Origin: Gnetum montanum
Taxonomy: Eukaryota; Streptophyta; Gnetopsida; Gnetales; Gnetaceae
NCBI GenBank assembly: GCA_015680685.1
Contig: MNCI01007961.1
Coordinates: forward strand, 111,201 to 175,200
DNA: 64,000 bases
Reading direction: 5' to 3'
The notes beneath the pieces are model-generated. The model saw only the letters and a list, made by a program, of their open reading frames with translations, was not told where the DNA came from and searched no databases. Positions 1 to 10,284 of this stretch are shown here, piece after piece; the stretch's first letter is position 1; the number at the start of each line of letters is the position of its first letter. The position numbers and the translations under genes are program-made.

Positions 1-382
1 CACGTGCGTTACATGTGGTGATCCCAGTAATGATTAGTGTTTGGTAGCCATAGTTGCATAGTTCAGGGTGTGTACGGTAAGTGATAACAGATGCTGACGG
101 TAGTTAATTTAGACTTAGGACATTAGTTAGAGTTAGCTAGTTTTTCAACCCTTCTCTCTTAGTATAGAAGACATAAAATCATAAAAGACCAAAAAAATCA
201 TATACCTCAGACTTACTTAACCATACACCGTGACAACAACAAGTAAGTCTAGGAAGACAACGAATGATTAACCCCAAGTGTTCCATGGGGCGTTTAGGCA
301 TTTAGTTTGTAGAGTTTGACTGGATCATGTGTGCTACGCTCGTTTCGTATGGTTGAGTGTAGGGGTACCTCGCCAATCATCA
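1..382 (+). repeat. 3' part of an Athila-like LTR, cut by window edge
   Basis: This stretch aligns by eye, block by block, with the second half of the LTRs at 21833-22442 and 30779-31615: the TTGGTA and CCCAGTA blocks, the TTAACCATACA block, the CATTTAGT block and the GGGGTACCTC block occur in the same order. It ends in CATCA at 382, as those LTRs do. No tRNA-Asp type PBS follows, so it is the 3' LTR of an element lying to the left or a solo LTR. Confidence 0.75.
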
Positions 383-1843
383 ATAGCTTAAGTGGTAGTT
401 AAAATTTTATTACTTTCATTGATCATGCAACTAGATTTTTCCAAATTTATTTTATAAAATTCAAATCTCAAGCCTTACATTACTTTAAGATCTCTAAGGC
501 CTAGGTAGAAAACAATTCAAATAAAAAAATTTAAGGCTTTTGACATATGTGAAATGTTAGGTATGTCTTGACTTTTATGACCTCTTGTTTACATCGATGG
601 TTTGTGTGACACATGGTATGTGCATATTGTTTTTATCCATGGTTTATAAGGAGCATACCATTTGTATCCATACTTCAGTAAATCCAGCAATAGCCCTTAT
701 GGTTTCATGGCTCTTTGTATTATCCATGACACTTGTATATAAAGGGCTAAAAGCCCTTGTTTGTAATAAGCAAGTTAGAAAGCAAAAGAATCAAGTAAGG
801 AAGCCATAAAGGCTAGTGAGAGAAGTGTGAGTTGAGTGTGGTTGTGACCTATAAGCAAGTGGGGATTCTCCTTTTGTAACTTTCTCTCCATTTTGTATAA
901 AAAAATATAAGCTTCTCCTTTGCCTATAGATATAGGCTATAAGCTGAACCACATATCTCTTGGTATCTTGCTTCATTTTCTGTTACATTGATGTTTCTAA
1001 TCTCTAAAATGATCTTCTAATGCCAGATTGCTCTAAATGTAACAAGAACCATGAAAAGTAAAATATTATAACCCCTCTAAAATAACGTTAGATATTGCAA
1101 CATTTTTTGTCACCGTGGTTACCAGCTTAAGGCTGGCAGATTTGTTTACGCTTTTAACGTTCATCCAACTGTTACCAAGAACTGTTTTTTAAAGTTTGAA
1201 AACTTTGCCCTGAAAATATTCCTTAGAACAGAACGCTCTATTTCTATGACTCACGATGAGATTCCTGAAAGCTTACCTAGTCACTTGAGATAAAAAGTAA
1301 ATGCAAAATGCAAACCAGGTATGGTAGTGTTCATGTATGTTTTTCTTTTGGTAATGCTACACTTATCATTTATGAGTTTTGAAAATGTTGTTAAAGAAAA
1401 TTAGGAACATTGTAAATAAATTAAGCAAATTAGCAAAACGGAATATATTACAAAGATTTAAACTTATAAGCAAATAAATAAAATTGTAAATTGTAACTAG
1501 TTTGCCTTTAGATTAAAACTTTCCTTAATATAAAAGTTTCAGAGTTACTTTTTAAAGTCTACTTTCTTGGAATGAACGTGTGATTTTAAATTATCAAGTT
1601 AATGCTCTTATTAAAATTAAAATTACAAATTTTATTACGGCTCTACACCAAATAGAATTCCCAAGCTTATAAGCTTCACGTATAACAAACAACTTCTGCC
1701 AAGCGCTGGAGTTCATGACAAAAGCGCATCCACTTTCCTACGGAAAGAAAATTCCACAGAAAATTCCATTTCCAACGGAAAACTCATCAACTCTTGTTGT
1801 CAGGCCTTCAAAACTGTATCCGACCTGCCCTTCCAGGTTCACA
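383..1843. other. Intergenic, AT-rich, no gene recognised
   Basis: No open frame here resembles a known protein. The only structured part is the LTR-like segment at 555-986, listed separately. The rest is low-complexity AT-rich DNA with short runs of A and T. Confidence 0.5.
555..986 (+). mobile_element. Possible solo LTR, Ty1/copia-like in form
   Basis: The segment begins TGTTAGG and ends TGTTACA. It has a good TATA element (TATATAAAGG near 737) followed by short-leader-like sequence and an A-rich stretch near 897, which is the arrangement of a plant LTR of about 430 bp. I find no target duplication at these borders (TGAAA left, TTGAT right) and no PBS after it, so the borders or the assignment may be wrong. 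Confidence 0.25.
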
Positions 1844-2325
1844 TTAAATTAAATGGTTGTCCTTTCTCGAGTTAATCACGGAATGTGTCTTAATCGTCAT
1901 ACCTGATTTAACATCGCCCACCAAAACAAATAATTGCTTTGACTCTGCCATTGACTTGTTCAAGATAGCGATAATAAATTGGACCGTACCACAATGGCTG
2001 GGGCACATGGAGTTGATGAGCTTCATACCGCACCTTAACCATCTGTGTGGGCCTATTTTGCAAGAGTTGGACAATTTTAGTTTAGTTTTTACAAAGTAGC
2101 ATGGGAGGATTAGGTTATTTCAACGGTGTAAATTTAATAGGGATGCGTTTGTAAAATTCTTTTTGCTGCCAATATACTGCTCTGCAGAGTAATAAAATCT
2201 TCTTCAGCAAGGCAACTTGTGCCATCTACAAACGTCGCCGTTATGTGCATTGGCATGTTCACTTGTAAATTTAAGTGTTGATGTTGATGTCGCAAACCTT
2301 TTGCTCCTAGAATACTTGAATTCAT
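1844..2325 (-). other. Two unrecognised minus-strand open frames
   Basis: Open frames at 1844-2074 (76 codons) and 2134-2325 (63 codons) lie in a stretch that is less AT-rich than its surroundings. The second contains ATFVDGTSCLAEEDF, which looks like ordinary globular protein, but I do not recognise it. They could be exons of a decayed single-copy gene, or chance. The upstream end of the second frame falls in the duplicated sequence next to the N at 2338, so its start is unreliable. Confidence 0.2.
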
Positions 2326-2399
2326 TTGGTTAAGTATNATTGATGTTGATGTTGCAAACCTTTTGCTCCTAGAATACTTGAATTCATTTGGTTAAGTAT
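2279..2399. repeat. 59-bp duplicated ends around a single N (2338)
   Basis: Copy 1 is 2279-2337 and copy 2 is 2341-2399; they differ at one base (TGTCGC versus TGTTGC). A single N sits between them. A near-perfect duplication exactly abutting an N is what two overlapping contig ends joined without merging would give. I therefore read it as an assembly artefact. Confidence 0.75.
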
Positions 2400-2789
2400 T
2401 GATGTTGATGTTCATGTTGATTGAATAAATTTGGTTAAAGCATGTGGTCTCTCATTTTTTCAAGTTTCCTATAACTTGTTTTTCTAAAACACTTTTTGGT
2501 ATAAAAATCTTTTAGAAGACTTATAATAAAATTTAAGAAAAATAAAAAATAAATAATCTTAAAGAAAACTTTAAAAATCCAAAATAAATTTTTCATCGTT
2601 TTGTTTCATAATATATAATTTACAAATATTCTTTGAATAATGCTAGCAAAATATTAAAAATGAAATAACATATTCATATTTAGTCTTAGTGATTTAATTC
2701 CTTGAGAAATTCTATATAAAACATGTACACATTACAACTATTCTAATATTTAAAAATGCATTAGAGTCAAAATGCACACAATTAACAAT

Positions 2790-2940
2790 GAAGTGTTAGC
2801 CAATAGTAAGACTGTTGATTTCGAAGTTCCAGGTCATGTGTTTGATTTCGGTGAGCAATGTTGAGTTATATAAAGTTCTAAGTGGAATATATATCTTGGG
2901 GTTTGTCTATGTTTCACTTATTTCAAGTTCCAATACCCCC
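2790..2940 (+). mobile_element. tRNA-derived SINE with 21-bp target duplication
   Basis: A 151-bp segment lies between two identical 21-base direct repeats (2769-2789 and 2941-2961, starting AAAATGCACAC). Near its start it has a box A-like GTTAGCCAATAGTAAG. About 40 bases later it has a box B-like GTGTTTGATTTCGG, which differs from GGGTTCGATTCCGG mainly by C-to-T and G-to-T changes. Internal A and B boxes of a Pol III promoter plus a long perfect target duplication are the hallmarks of a SINE moved by a LINE reverse transcriptase. The 3' end is C-rich (ACCCCC) before the A-run that starts the duplication. The perfect TSD suggests a fairly young insertion. Confidence 0.65.
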
Positions 2941-3345
2941 AAAATGCACACAATTAACAATACACTATTTTTATATTTAAAATCTATAAATTGACCATGC
3001 AAATACATGGTGATTTATAAATAATAGGTTCCAAGGGAAAAAGTGGCACTTAAAATGTAAATATAAAATGAGTAAGAGACAAAAAAAAATCCAATAATAC
3101 AAAGTAGAAGTAATGGAATTGTGGTATTACAAAGAAAAAATGAATGCTAATAAGAGATTGTGTCATACTATAGGCAAACATGCCTTGTTAGTGGATCGAA
3201 AGCTATTTCCCTTTGGAACAAGGGTTGGAGGAGTGTGGAGACCCTCATGGGTTTCATAATATCACAACCACCACCAAATAATTACATGGCCTTGATTTCT
3301 TTATGTACTACATCATAAGAATATGTAGGCTTGTAGAGGAGCTTT

Positions 3346-3505
3346 GACTTCAATACTCTGGCCACCACCCTTTTCTTTGAAGTGGGGCATAGGACTAAAT
3401 GTGTTAACTTTTCTAGGGAAACAATGACTTCAATACTCTAGCCACCACCCTTTTCTTCGAAGTGGGGCATAGGACTAAATGTGTTAACTTTTCCAGGGAA
3501 ACAAT
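3346..3505. repeat. 80-bp tandem duplication, two copies
   Basis: Copy 1 (3346-3425) and copy 2 (3426-3505) both start GACTTCAATACTCT and end AGGGAAACAAT, with only three differences seen (CTGG/CTAG, TTTG/TTCG, TTCT/TTCC). There is no N at this junction, unlike the other short duplications in the window, so it may be a real local duplication. Confidence 0.8.
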
Positions 3506-3530
3506 GTCTCTTGTGTGATTGCTTATACTA

Positions 3531-3547
3531 TGTGTGTGTGTGTGTGT
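3531..3547. repeat. (TG)n microsatellite
   Basis: Seventeen bases of uninterrupted TG repeat, just after the 80-bp tandem duplication. Confidence 0.85.
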
Positions 3548-4389
3548 CTATGTCTGTGATGTTGGTTCTCTCGCTTATACAATTTTATGATATGTACTCG
3601 TTATGCTCATAATCAATGGATTAACATGTTATGTACACTTATGTTGTACGTGTAGGTGATGTGAACATTGAAGCATAGTCCATCTTGGATTTTCTCTAGG
3701 ACACTTAGCTACTTTTGGACTCAAGTGTAATATCAAATGGTGTTTCTCCAATGTAGTGCTATGATACTTGGTATTAGACTTGTGGCTTGAGATTTGAGGC
3801 TAGTAGTGATTCTTAATCATGAGTTGTTCATGAATCATTTACTACTATGGTACATAAAAAGAAGAGCAAAGGGAGCTAAAATCCAGGCAATACTCCTTCT
3901 AGTCCCAATCCTCACAATGGATTAGTAGGAGATGGTAGTCGAGGTAGTTATGTGCATGAGAAGATGCACAATGATGTGAATATGTATGAGGATGTGAATG
4001 AGAATGAGAATATGGAAATGACTTGTGAGAGGAATATTGATGAATCCCCTAAAAAGATGCAAGAATTTTATGGTTGTTGCAAGTAGAAAACATCATCATA
4101 CATAGTCCACTTATGGTAGAAAGGCTTGTATGATTCAAGAGCTAGTTAATTCAATTGAAGTTCCTTTCCTTCTAAAGTTGGGCTTTAGCACCAAGGACAA
4201 ACTTACCCTTCCTCAAAACTTTATGTTGAGTAACTGGTTGGAGTGACTTTGAGATGTTATTAATACTAGGATCTTCAAGATGAAAAATAAAAGTTATGAT
4301 CATTGTTGGAAACTTAGAAAGCCTTCTTCAAGAGCCAACAAAATGAGATTGAGGCCTTGCAAAAATAATTAGCAAATGAGATTGGAGTC

Positions 4390-4614
4390 GTGAAAGATCA
4401 ACTAGCCATGCAAGCAAGGGCACTGGCATCAAGACCAAGCCAATTGGTTTCTAAGTTTCTAGTAAAGGAATCAAAAATCTATAAAGGTGATAGAGATGAT
4501 GTTGTAATTGATTTTTTTCTCTTTGAGGTAGAAGAGTTTATTGAGATTTATGAATGTACCACAGAAAAAATAAGCAAAATCCTAGTGGCTTCAAGAAGAA
4601 AAAGTAGGGATTAG
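4390..4614 (+). pseudogene. Gag-like relic of a Ty3/gypsy element
   Basis: An open frame of 74 codons. Its second half, KESKIYKGDRDD followed by DFFLFEVEEFIEIYE, has the pattern of the start of the plant Retrotrans_gag domain (basic residues, G-D/S-R-D, then D-x-F-L-x-x-x-E-x-Y/F). The glutamine-rich helix before it suits the region upstream of that domain. The frame stops before the conserved tryptophans, and I cannot find RT or integrase nearby, so it would be a gag fragment only. The assignment rests on a weak pattern. Confidence 0.35.
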
Positions 4615-6045
4615 GAGATCCATTATAACCTAGGGAAAGTTAAGTTGTTTGATTAAATAGCATTGTTTGCTTTAATGGCTTTAATGATTTTGGTTTTGTT
4701 AAATCTTCGAAAGATGTTGGTTCTATAGTTTTTATGGTTTCTAGATTAATTAAATTTATTACAAGAGACATAAGAGTAGGGTGAAGAAAAAGACCTTCTA
4801 GTGGTAATGTAGTATTAGTAAGGAAATCTCTTGAAAATTAGGTGTTTTTTTTTAAAACATCAGGACTCATGAAAAATATACTTTGCTAAAAATCTTGGGT
4901 CATCATGATTGTTCTTTCATTGTCATATCCTATTTTTCCCTTAGAGATGCTACTTTCTATAATATGATAGAGTTGGCCTCCCTTCAAAATTGGTTGTAGC
5001 AAATCAATGATAATATGAGGAAGTTATTATTAAAGATATAAATAACAATTTAGAGAAAAAATTTCAATTCTAGAGTAAAATTGAAGATAATAAAAGTTGT
5101 ATACTTTTTCCAACTATTTTTGGTATCTCTATCAATGAAATGCAAGAATGGTTATGCAATAGGCAAGATAATCATTTCATCAAAATTACATCCCAAGTAG
5201 TAAATCTTCTTATGTTACCTTAATCTCCACTACTACAACATGTATTGTTCATATTGTCTTTAAGTAAATGTGGATAAAACCGAACTAAAGATTTGAGACA
5301 TAAAAAACACCTATTATAACTTCTATTTTGGAGGTATGAATGTGCAAATAATAGATTCTTTTAAATATTTTGATCTCATTTATATGAATAATTACAAGTA
5401 GACAAACCACATTAAATAAATAATAGTAGAAGGTTTTAAGGCTTTGTATTCTTTCAAAAGTAAGTGCAAGAATTTAGGACTCTAGTCTTAAAACACCAAA
5501 AAACCAAAATTTCCAAACTATCATTTATCCTATTATATTCTATGGATGTGCTATTTGGGAACCTAGACTTGGTGCTAAACTTTGAAAATATATTTAAAAA
5601 GTGCAAAAAGATTTTCTTCTTGATGAGTGATAAGTGTTCCTTACATCTAATTATATATATCACAAGCATTCACATGTAATCTGGTTAGATTCATTGGATG
5701 GTACTAGTGTAGTATTGACATCATTAAGTGTTGATTGTAAGTCACTATCTTCTCACTTGAACTAGTGGTAGCTTTATTATGTATAGTTTAGTCTAAAGTG
5801 AGGCATATGATTATTCATGTTATGTGGCCATGGCTAAGCTAGATAAAATAATGGAAATTAATTATTTATATAATATAACTAATAATAAGAATATAAATCC
5901 TAAGATAGCATATGGACAATGAGTGTTAATTCCTATCTTATTGCACATATCTTGAACTCATGTACCAACTACTTTTAATTCTACCATCTTACTAATAAAT
6001 TCATAATGAAGAGGGCCTATGTATTTTTTGAATAATTTTAGAATA
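4615..6045. other. AT-rich, no gene recognised; flank of element D
   Basis: No frame of convincing length or pattern. This is the left host flank of element D; the first five bases of the D target site, CTACT, are 6046-6050. Confidence 0.5.
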
Positions 6046-6050
6046 CTACT

Positions 6051-7363
6051 TGTAGTGATAGAAAATGTTGGTGGCTGGAAACACCGAGAGGTCTTTGGGT
6101 GCACAGCCTAACGCCAAATCCACACGAGGGCCATGTTGTAGAGAACGGATTCAGGGTGCCTTGAATGGTCTGGTTGATTAGACAAAGACTTAACCAATGT
6201 ACAATAACCTTTTTGCAAATAATGATTTTAAATGGAACACCTGGTGGTAAAATAAAAAGAAAACATAATGTGCACAGTAGTAGAAATGTGCTAAAGTGCA
6301 TAACAGAACAATGGACATGATTGAACGCTTAACAATGCCAAAAAAAATAAATGTTGTAATTAGCCAAAAAGAAAGTTTGAATAGAAAGATGCACAGCCCC
6401 AAAAAAGGGGTACAGGTATACAAAGTGTACAATAAGCACAGTAGGAATGCAATCATAGCCTCGGTGATATTGGGCTGTGAAATCTGGTGCTCATTGTGAT
6501 AAACTATGCATGCTGGGTCGATAGTCATAATGTATTGCACGATGTTCCACTAGGCTACAATGGGGCTATAGTGTATCGTGCGATGTAGTTGTGCCTCTTT
6601 GTTTGTGTGGTGTGCTCTGGGTCTCGTTTGCCCACGGAGCTAGGTGCCAAGATGCCAAAATGCCAAATGCCTTCCTGGTGAAGAAATGGAAGCCTCCCCT
6701 CTTTTCTCTCGTCTCCTCTTTTCCCTCTTTTTTTAAGAGAGGGCGTAGAGGTATTTATAGGGCTAGGGTCAACCCAAAATGTGGATCAGGTGCCATGTGG
6801 CAGTGTAGTGGGTGGGACCATGTTGTCTGCTATGCTTGTCCCATGTTACGTGGATGATTTATGTAGTGTAACAGTGCATAACTGCGTGTAGCAGTGTGTT
6901 ACATAGTGTAACAGGGTGTTACGCTACATTACGCTATGCTATGCTACACTACGCTATGCTATGCAGTGTAGCAGGGTGTAGTGTAATAGCACATAATAAT
7001 GTGTAATAGGATGTTACGCTACGCTACACTATGCTACGATATGCAGCGTAGCAGGGTGTAACGTAATAGTATGTAACAACACATAACAACACGTAACGGC
7101 ATGTAGCGGTGTGTAGTAGTATGTTACGCAGTGTAACATGATGTTCCACTATGCTACGCTACGTTATGCAGCATAGTAGGTGTTCTATGCTGTGCTATGC
7201 TACACAGCTTAACAGGCGTGGTACGCTACGCTAGACCATGCAGCGTAGCAGGGTGCTACGCTGCGCTACGCAGCGCAACAACTATGCAGAAAGTGCCATC
7301 GTTCTGACACTTAGCCCAAATTTTCAGTCATCATGTCGAGACCCAAAATTTTGTGGTGTTTCA
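6051..7363 (-). repeat. 3' LTR of element D
   Basis: On the minus strand it begins TGAAACACCACAAAATTTTG at 7363 and ends CTATCACTACA at 6051. The TATA element (TATAAATA, minus strand) is 6752-6759. U3 contains the palindromic GCTACGC/GCGTAGC array (6861-7290), upstream of the TATA. The length, 1313 bp, agrees with the split 5' copy once its insertion is removed (about 1331 bp). Confidence 0.85.
6861..7290. repeat. Palindromic GCTACGC/GCGTAGC array in U3 of D
   Basis: About 430 bp consists of degenerate copies of GTGTTACGCTACGCTATGC followed by AGCGTAGCAGGGTGTAGCG and AACACGTAACA. CTACGCTATGCAGCGTAG is nearly self-complementary, so each copy could fold as a hairpin. The unit varies in length and does not tile regularly. 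Similar arrays lie in the other D LTR, the D-type LTR around C, and C's own LTRs. Confidence 0.8.
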
Positions 7364-7381
7364 ATGGTCCTTCTTTGTTGA
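7364..7381 (-). other. Polypurine tract of element D
   Basis: On the minus strand TCAACAAAGAAGGACCAT lies directly before the 3' LTR start TGAAACACC. Element C has TCAACAAAGATGGGCCAT in the same place, which supports both the border and the kinship. Confidence 0.7.
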
Positions 7382-8457
7382 TGTCTAGAGGAGTGGTTCA
7401 AGAGACGTCGACAAAGAATTACAAAACACCACAACAATCGTGCAACCAACATTACTTGTCAATACACTATTACATGTTGTTTAACCATGCTCAAGAGTGT
7501 TATGGGAATAAATTTATGCTAAAGGACAAGGGATATAGGGGATGCTAAGGAGATGAAGTTTAAATGGTGGGAATGAAATGCAAATAGTGGATCATAATGT
7601 AAGATGCAAATTCAGCATAGTTGACTGTGACCATGGCATGATGTGGTTTTCCCTTGAGATGTTGACCTTTCATCAGAGTACTCATGGGAGGGTCAAAGTT
7701 AATCCAAGGATGGGCCAATTGCAAAGTTGCAATGTTTTTTTTTTGTGTTGTGAAGTGAACCTTCTTTGGGTTTGGCTTACTACTAAATGTTAGCTGCAAG
7801 TTGGCCATCAAGAAGATGGGCTTTGTTTTCTAGGGATGATTCATGTTACATCCTCTTAGGCTTTGACCATGCAATAGAGGCTCCCCACAAGACGAGTTTA
7901 GTTACATCAACCATGGGTTCAACGATTGATATGAAGAGAATGCCATGTGTGTCATAGTGCATATGCATTCGAGGAGTGTCAAATCATGAATATGGGGAGG
8001 ATGAGAGGATGTTGGGATGAATGAATAGGTGTGCATAGGTTATAATAGGGATTAGGGGGATGTGAACTCTTGAGTGGCTCAACCAGTCCAGTCATGCACA
8101 TTAAAGCAATGTGGTGACTTACTGCTGCGATGAGATACACCTTTGCACAACCACCTCCAAGGCTTCATCTTGCAAACACAACTCAAAGAGGACAAGAAAA
8201 CCACAAAAAGTGAAATGAAAGTGCAAATGCTAGATGTGAAGATGCTGTAGGTGCAAAACTGTGTAGATGCTGCAAATGTGTCGAATGTTGTGCTAGTCGC
8301 AAGTGCTTGGGAAGCCAATGAAAGTGCCAGGGTGATGATCTTGCAAATGTTCTGAATGCTGCACTAATGGAAAGTGCTTCAAAAGAATCACCATAATGGT
8401 GGGATTATGAGTGCTCCCAAGGCAATGGCAAGTGTTTAGATCAGATCAGCTACATGT
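7382..8457 (-). other. 3' untranslated region of element D
   Basis: Between the motif array and the PPT. No open frame resembles a retroelement or host protein. An 83-codon minus frame at 7560-7811 is not recognised and is probably chance. Confidence 0.5.
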
Positions 8458-8645
8458 TAGTTTAAATTCTTGGCAGACTGTGAACCCAGTTTAAGGTCCT
8501 GGTAGACCGTGATGTGCTACTTTACAGTCCTAGTAGACTATTGGATGCTAGTTTAATGTCGTAGTAGACAATGGATGTTGTGCTAGTTTAACGTCATGAC
8601 CCAAGGACAAGCTATGCCAGTTTATAGTCATAGTGAACTGGTGCT
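8458..8645 (-). repeat. TTAAACT motif array, 3' region of D
   Basis: Six degenerate units of about 30 bp. On the minus strand they read like GGTCTACCAGGACCTTAAAC, GTCTACTACGACATTAAACT and GTCATGACGTTAAACTAGC. The same unit forms the array before the 3' LTR of element C (54482-54840). It lies outside recognisable coding sequence here. Confidence 0.75.
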
Positions 8646-9129
8646 TACCTTGCTTGTGTAAGGTGCAATGCTGTATGCATGGTTGTGCTACGTGCCTACA
8701 AGATCTTGCAAAAATCAACTAAAAAGAAAACAACATCAAGAAACACCTATTATAAATAGAGTTAAAATGGATGAATGAAAGGAAGGCAATGCAAAAAGTG
8801 ATAGTTTTAGGTCGTTCCAGGCTGTGTGTTTTGTAGTTTCATTTTTTATAGTTTTTTTTTTGTTTTCAGATGTAATGTGTAAGCTAAGTGGGTGGATTCA
8901 TAAACAAAGTAAAAAAAATATGTGAACAAAATGAAATGCCTGATCTAAGTAAGTAGGAAAAATGTAAATGCATAGGCTAGTGCAATGTAAATGAGAGTCA
9001 AAAATGCATGGGAAGTGAAGGCAGAGGGTAAGCAAGTGCTTAACATGTTTTTGGCCAAGGAAAAGTCTTGATCATGTAGTTGCTTCCTAACCAGGTGTGG
9101 ATTAGGGAGAGTGCAAGGCTTAGGATCCT
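8646..9129 (-). other. Degenerate region after protease of element D
   Basis: A minus frame at 8945-9154 contains LPNPHLVRKQLHDQ. This parallels LPNLRMIKKKLRN, which follows protease in element C (near 45580), so it marks the end of the shared gag-protease part. Nothing RT-like follows it. Confidence 0.45.
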
Positions 9130-9896
9130 CTGGGAAGCTATTGGCTTCAATCACTTATTCGGGTGTGTTAGCCTTAGGCATTGCGTTGGTTGTCATAGGT
9201 GTACCACCAAGAAACTCTTCTTCTAAAACCTACACCATGTCTATGTTTTGGATAGTCGAGGAGAAAGCGTTATCACCATGGATGATAACTTGGCTACTTT
9301 CATATGGAAGGTGGATTTCTTGGTGGATGGGAGAGGAGATGGTCCTTAGTTGGGCTAGCCAAGGCCTGCCTAGAATCATGTTGAAACTTGGCATCTCCTC
9401 TATGATAGTGAAATCTGCACTAGTCTAGAATTTCTCTCCTGCCAAAGGCTAAGTTGATTGTACCCCTGACTATGACACGTGATCCGTTGAAGGATTTTAG
9501 ACATATGGTTTTGGTTGGCCTGATTTCATTTGCCAAACCTAGCTTGTCGATGATGGAGTACAGGACTACATTTTTTGCTACACCATCATTGACATGCACT
9601 CTACGGATTGTACACTGCTCAACATGTATGCTAATTGATAGTGAAGCTATAGTAACCTCCCCTCGTTTGGGATTGACTTTGACTACATTATTGCAGAACA
9701 TTGGAGATGTTGAACTCGATTCTTGTAGTGTAGGGGGTAGCATTGTTGCATGGATGGATGCCTCGTCTACAAGGATTTCCTCCACAATAGGAATGGAGGC
9801 CAAGATCTGGGCCAATGCTTGGCAGTCAGCAGATGAGGTCATGACCAGGTCATACAAACTTAACGTTGTGTTCTTTTGCTTGAGTGTTTCCTTCAC
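9130..9896 (-). pseudogene. Element D protease with upstream linker, broken
   Basis: Codes for the aspartic protease that would process the Gag polyprotein. The frame from 9896 to 9420 (158 codons, no stop) begins with the linker KNTTLSLYDLVMTS, almost identical to KNTTLSLYDLLMTS in element C (44757). It then reaches RRVHVNDGVAKNVV, the position of the protease active site; the usual D-x-G-S/A is changed to N-D-G-V. The block LKSFNGSRVIVRG matches LKSFNGAQVQVK in C. After a stop and frameshift near 9420, EEMPSFNMILGRPWL (about 9350-9400) gives the C-terminal I-L-G-R-x-W-L motif of retroelement proteases. The enzyme is inactive as it stands. RT does not follow. Confidence 0.75.
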
Positions 9897-10284
9897 CTGG
9901 GTTAGTACAACTACAAAGTCCTTGTCATTGGTTGTTGTGTTGGCCTTGATTTCCTCTATGTGGCTTGAGAGATGGATCTCTTGGGAAGGGGACTTAGGCT
10001 TGGTTTGCTTGGTTTGCTTGAGGGTAGAGGCCCAAGTGTTTAGTTGTGGCCTTTGCTTCGGTCATGGGGGTTGTAAGGTGTTCATTTTTCCTCTTGTGTT
10101 GCCATTTGGTGGGCCTACTTGGGTTGCTAGTGGGGTCAAACCTTGAAGGAGGGGGGATCGAGATGTTGCCCACTATTGGGCTTCAGGTAGGTGAGGGGCC
10201 ATCACATTGTGGCACTCTTATGAAAAATGGTGACTTAGGTGGAGTTGTTGTGTCATGCCAGTTTAATGTCTTAGCGGATGGTTG

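Larger units (their letters stand above)
2400..4085. other. Intergenic, AT-rich, with SINE and short repeats
   Basis: Apart from the SINE (2790-2940), the tandem duplication (3346-3505) and the TG run (3531-3547), I see no gene. Stop codons are dense in all frames. Confidence 0.5.

Noticed and set aside
585-809. 74-codon open frame
   Set aside because: Overlaps the TATA element and leader of the LTR-like segment; composition is not protein-like.
3346-3505. 80-bp duplication as another contig-join artefact
   Set aside because: Unlike the duplications at 2338 and 59633 there is no N at the junction and the copies differ at several sites, so a real tandem duplication is more likely.
6190-6540. 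116-codon minus-strand open frame within the LTR of D
   Set aside because: The other D LTR (about 12820-13170) does not keep it open, and LTRs of this kind do not code for protein.
6861-7290. Regularly repeated palindromic words suggesting a CRISPR array
   Set aside because: Repeats vary in sequence and spacing, there are no unique spacers of constant length, no cas genes, and the DNA is from a plant. It is a U3 repeat array.
9454-10146. 230-codon plus-strand open frame
   Set aside because: It lies opposite the protease and gag tail of element D, whose minus-strand reading matches element C. The plus frame has no domain and is a shadow.
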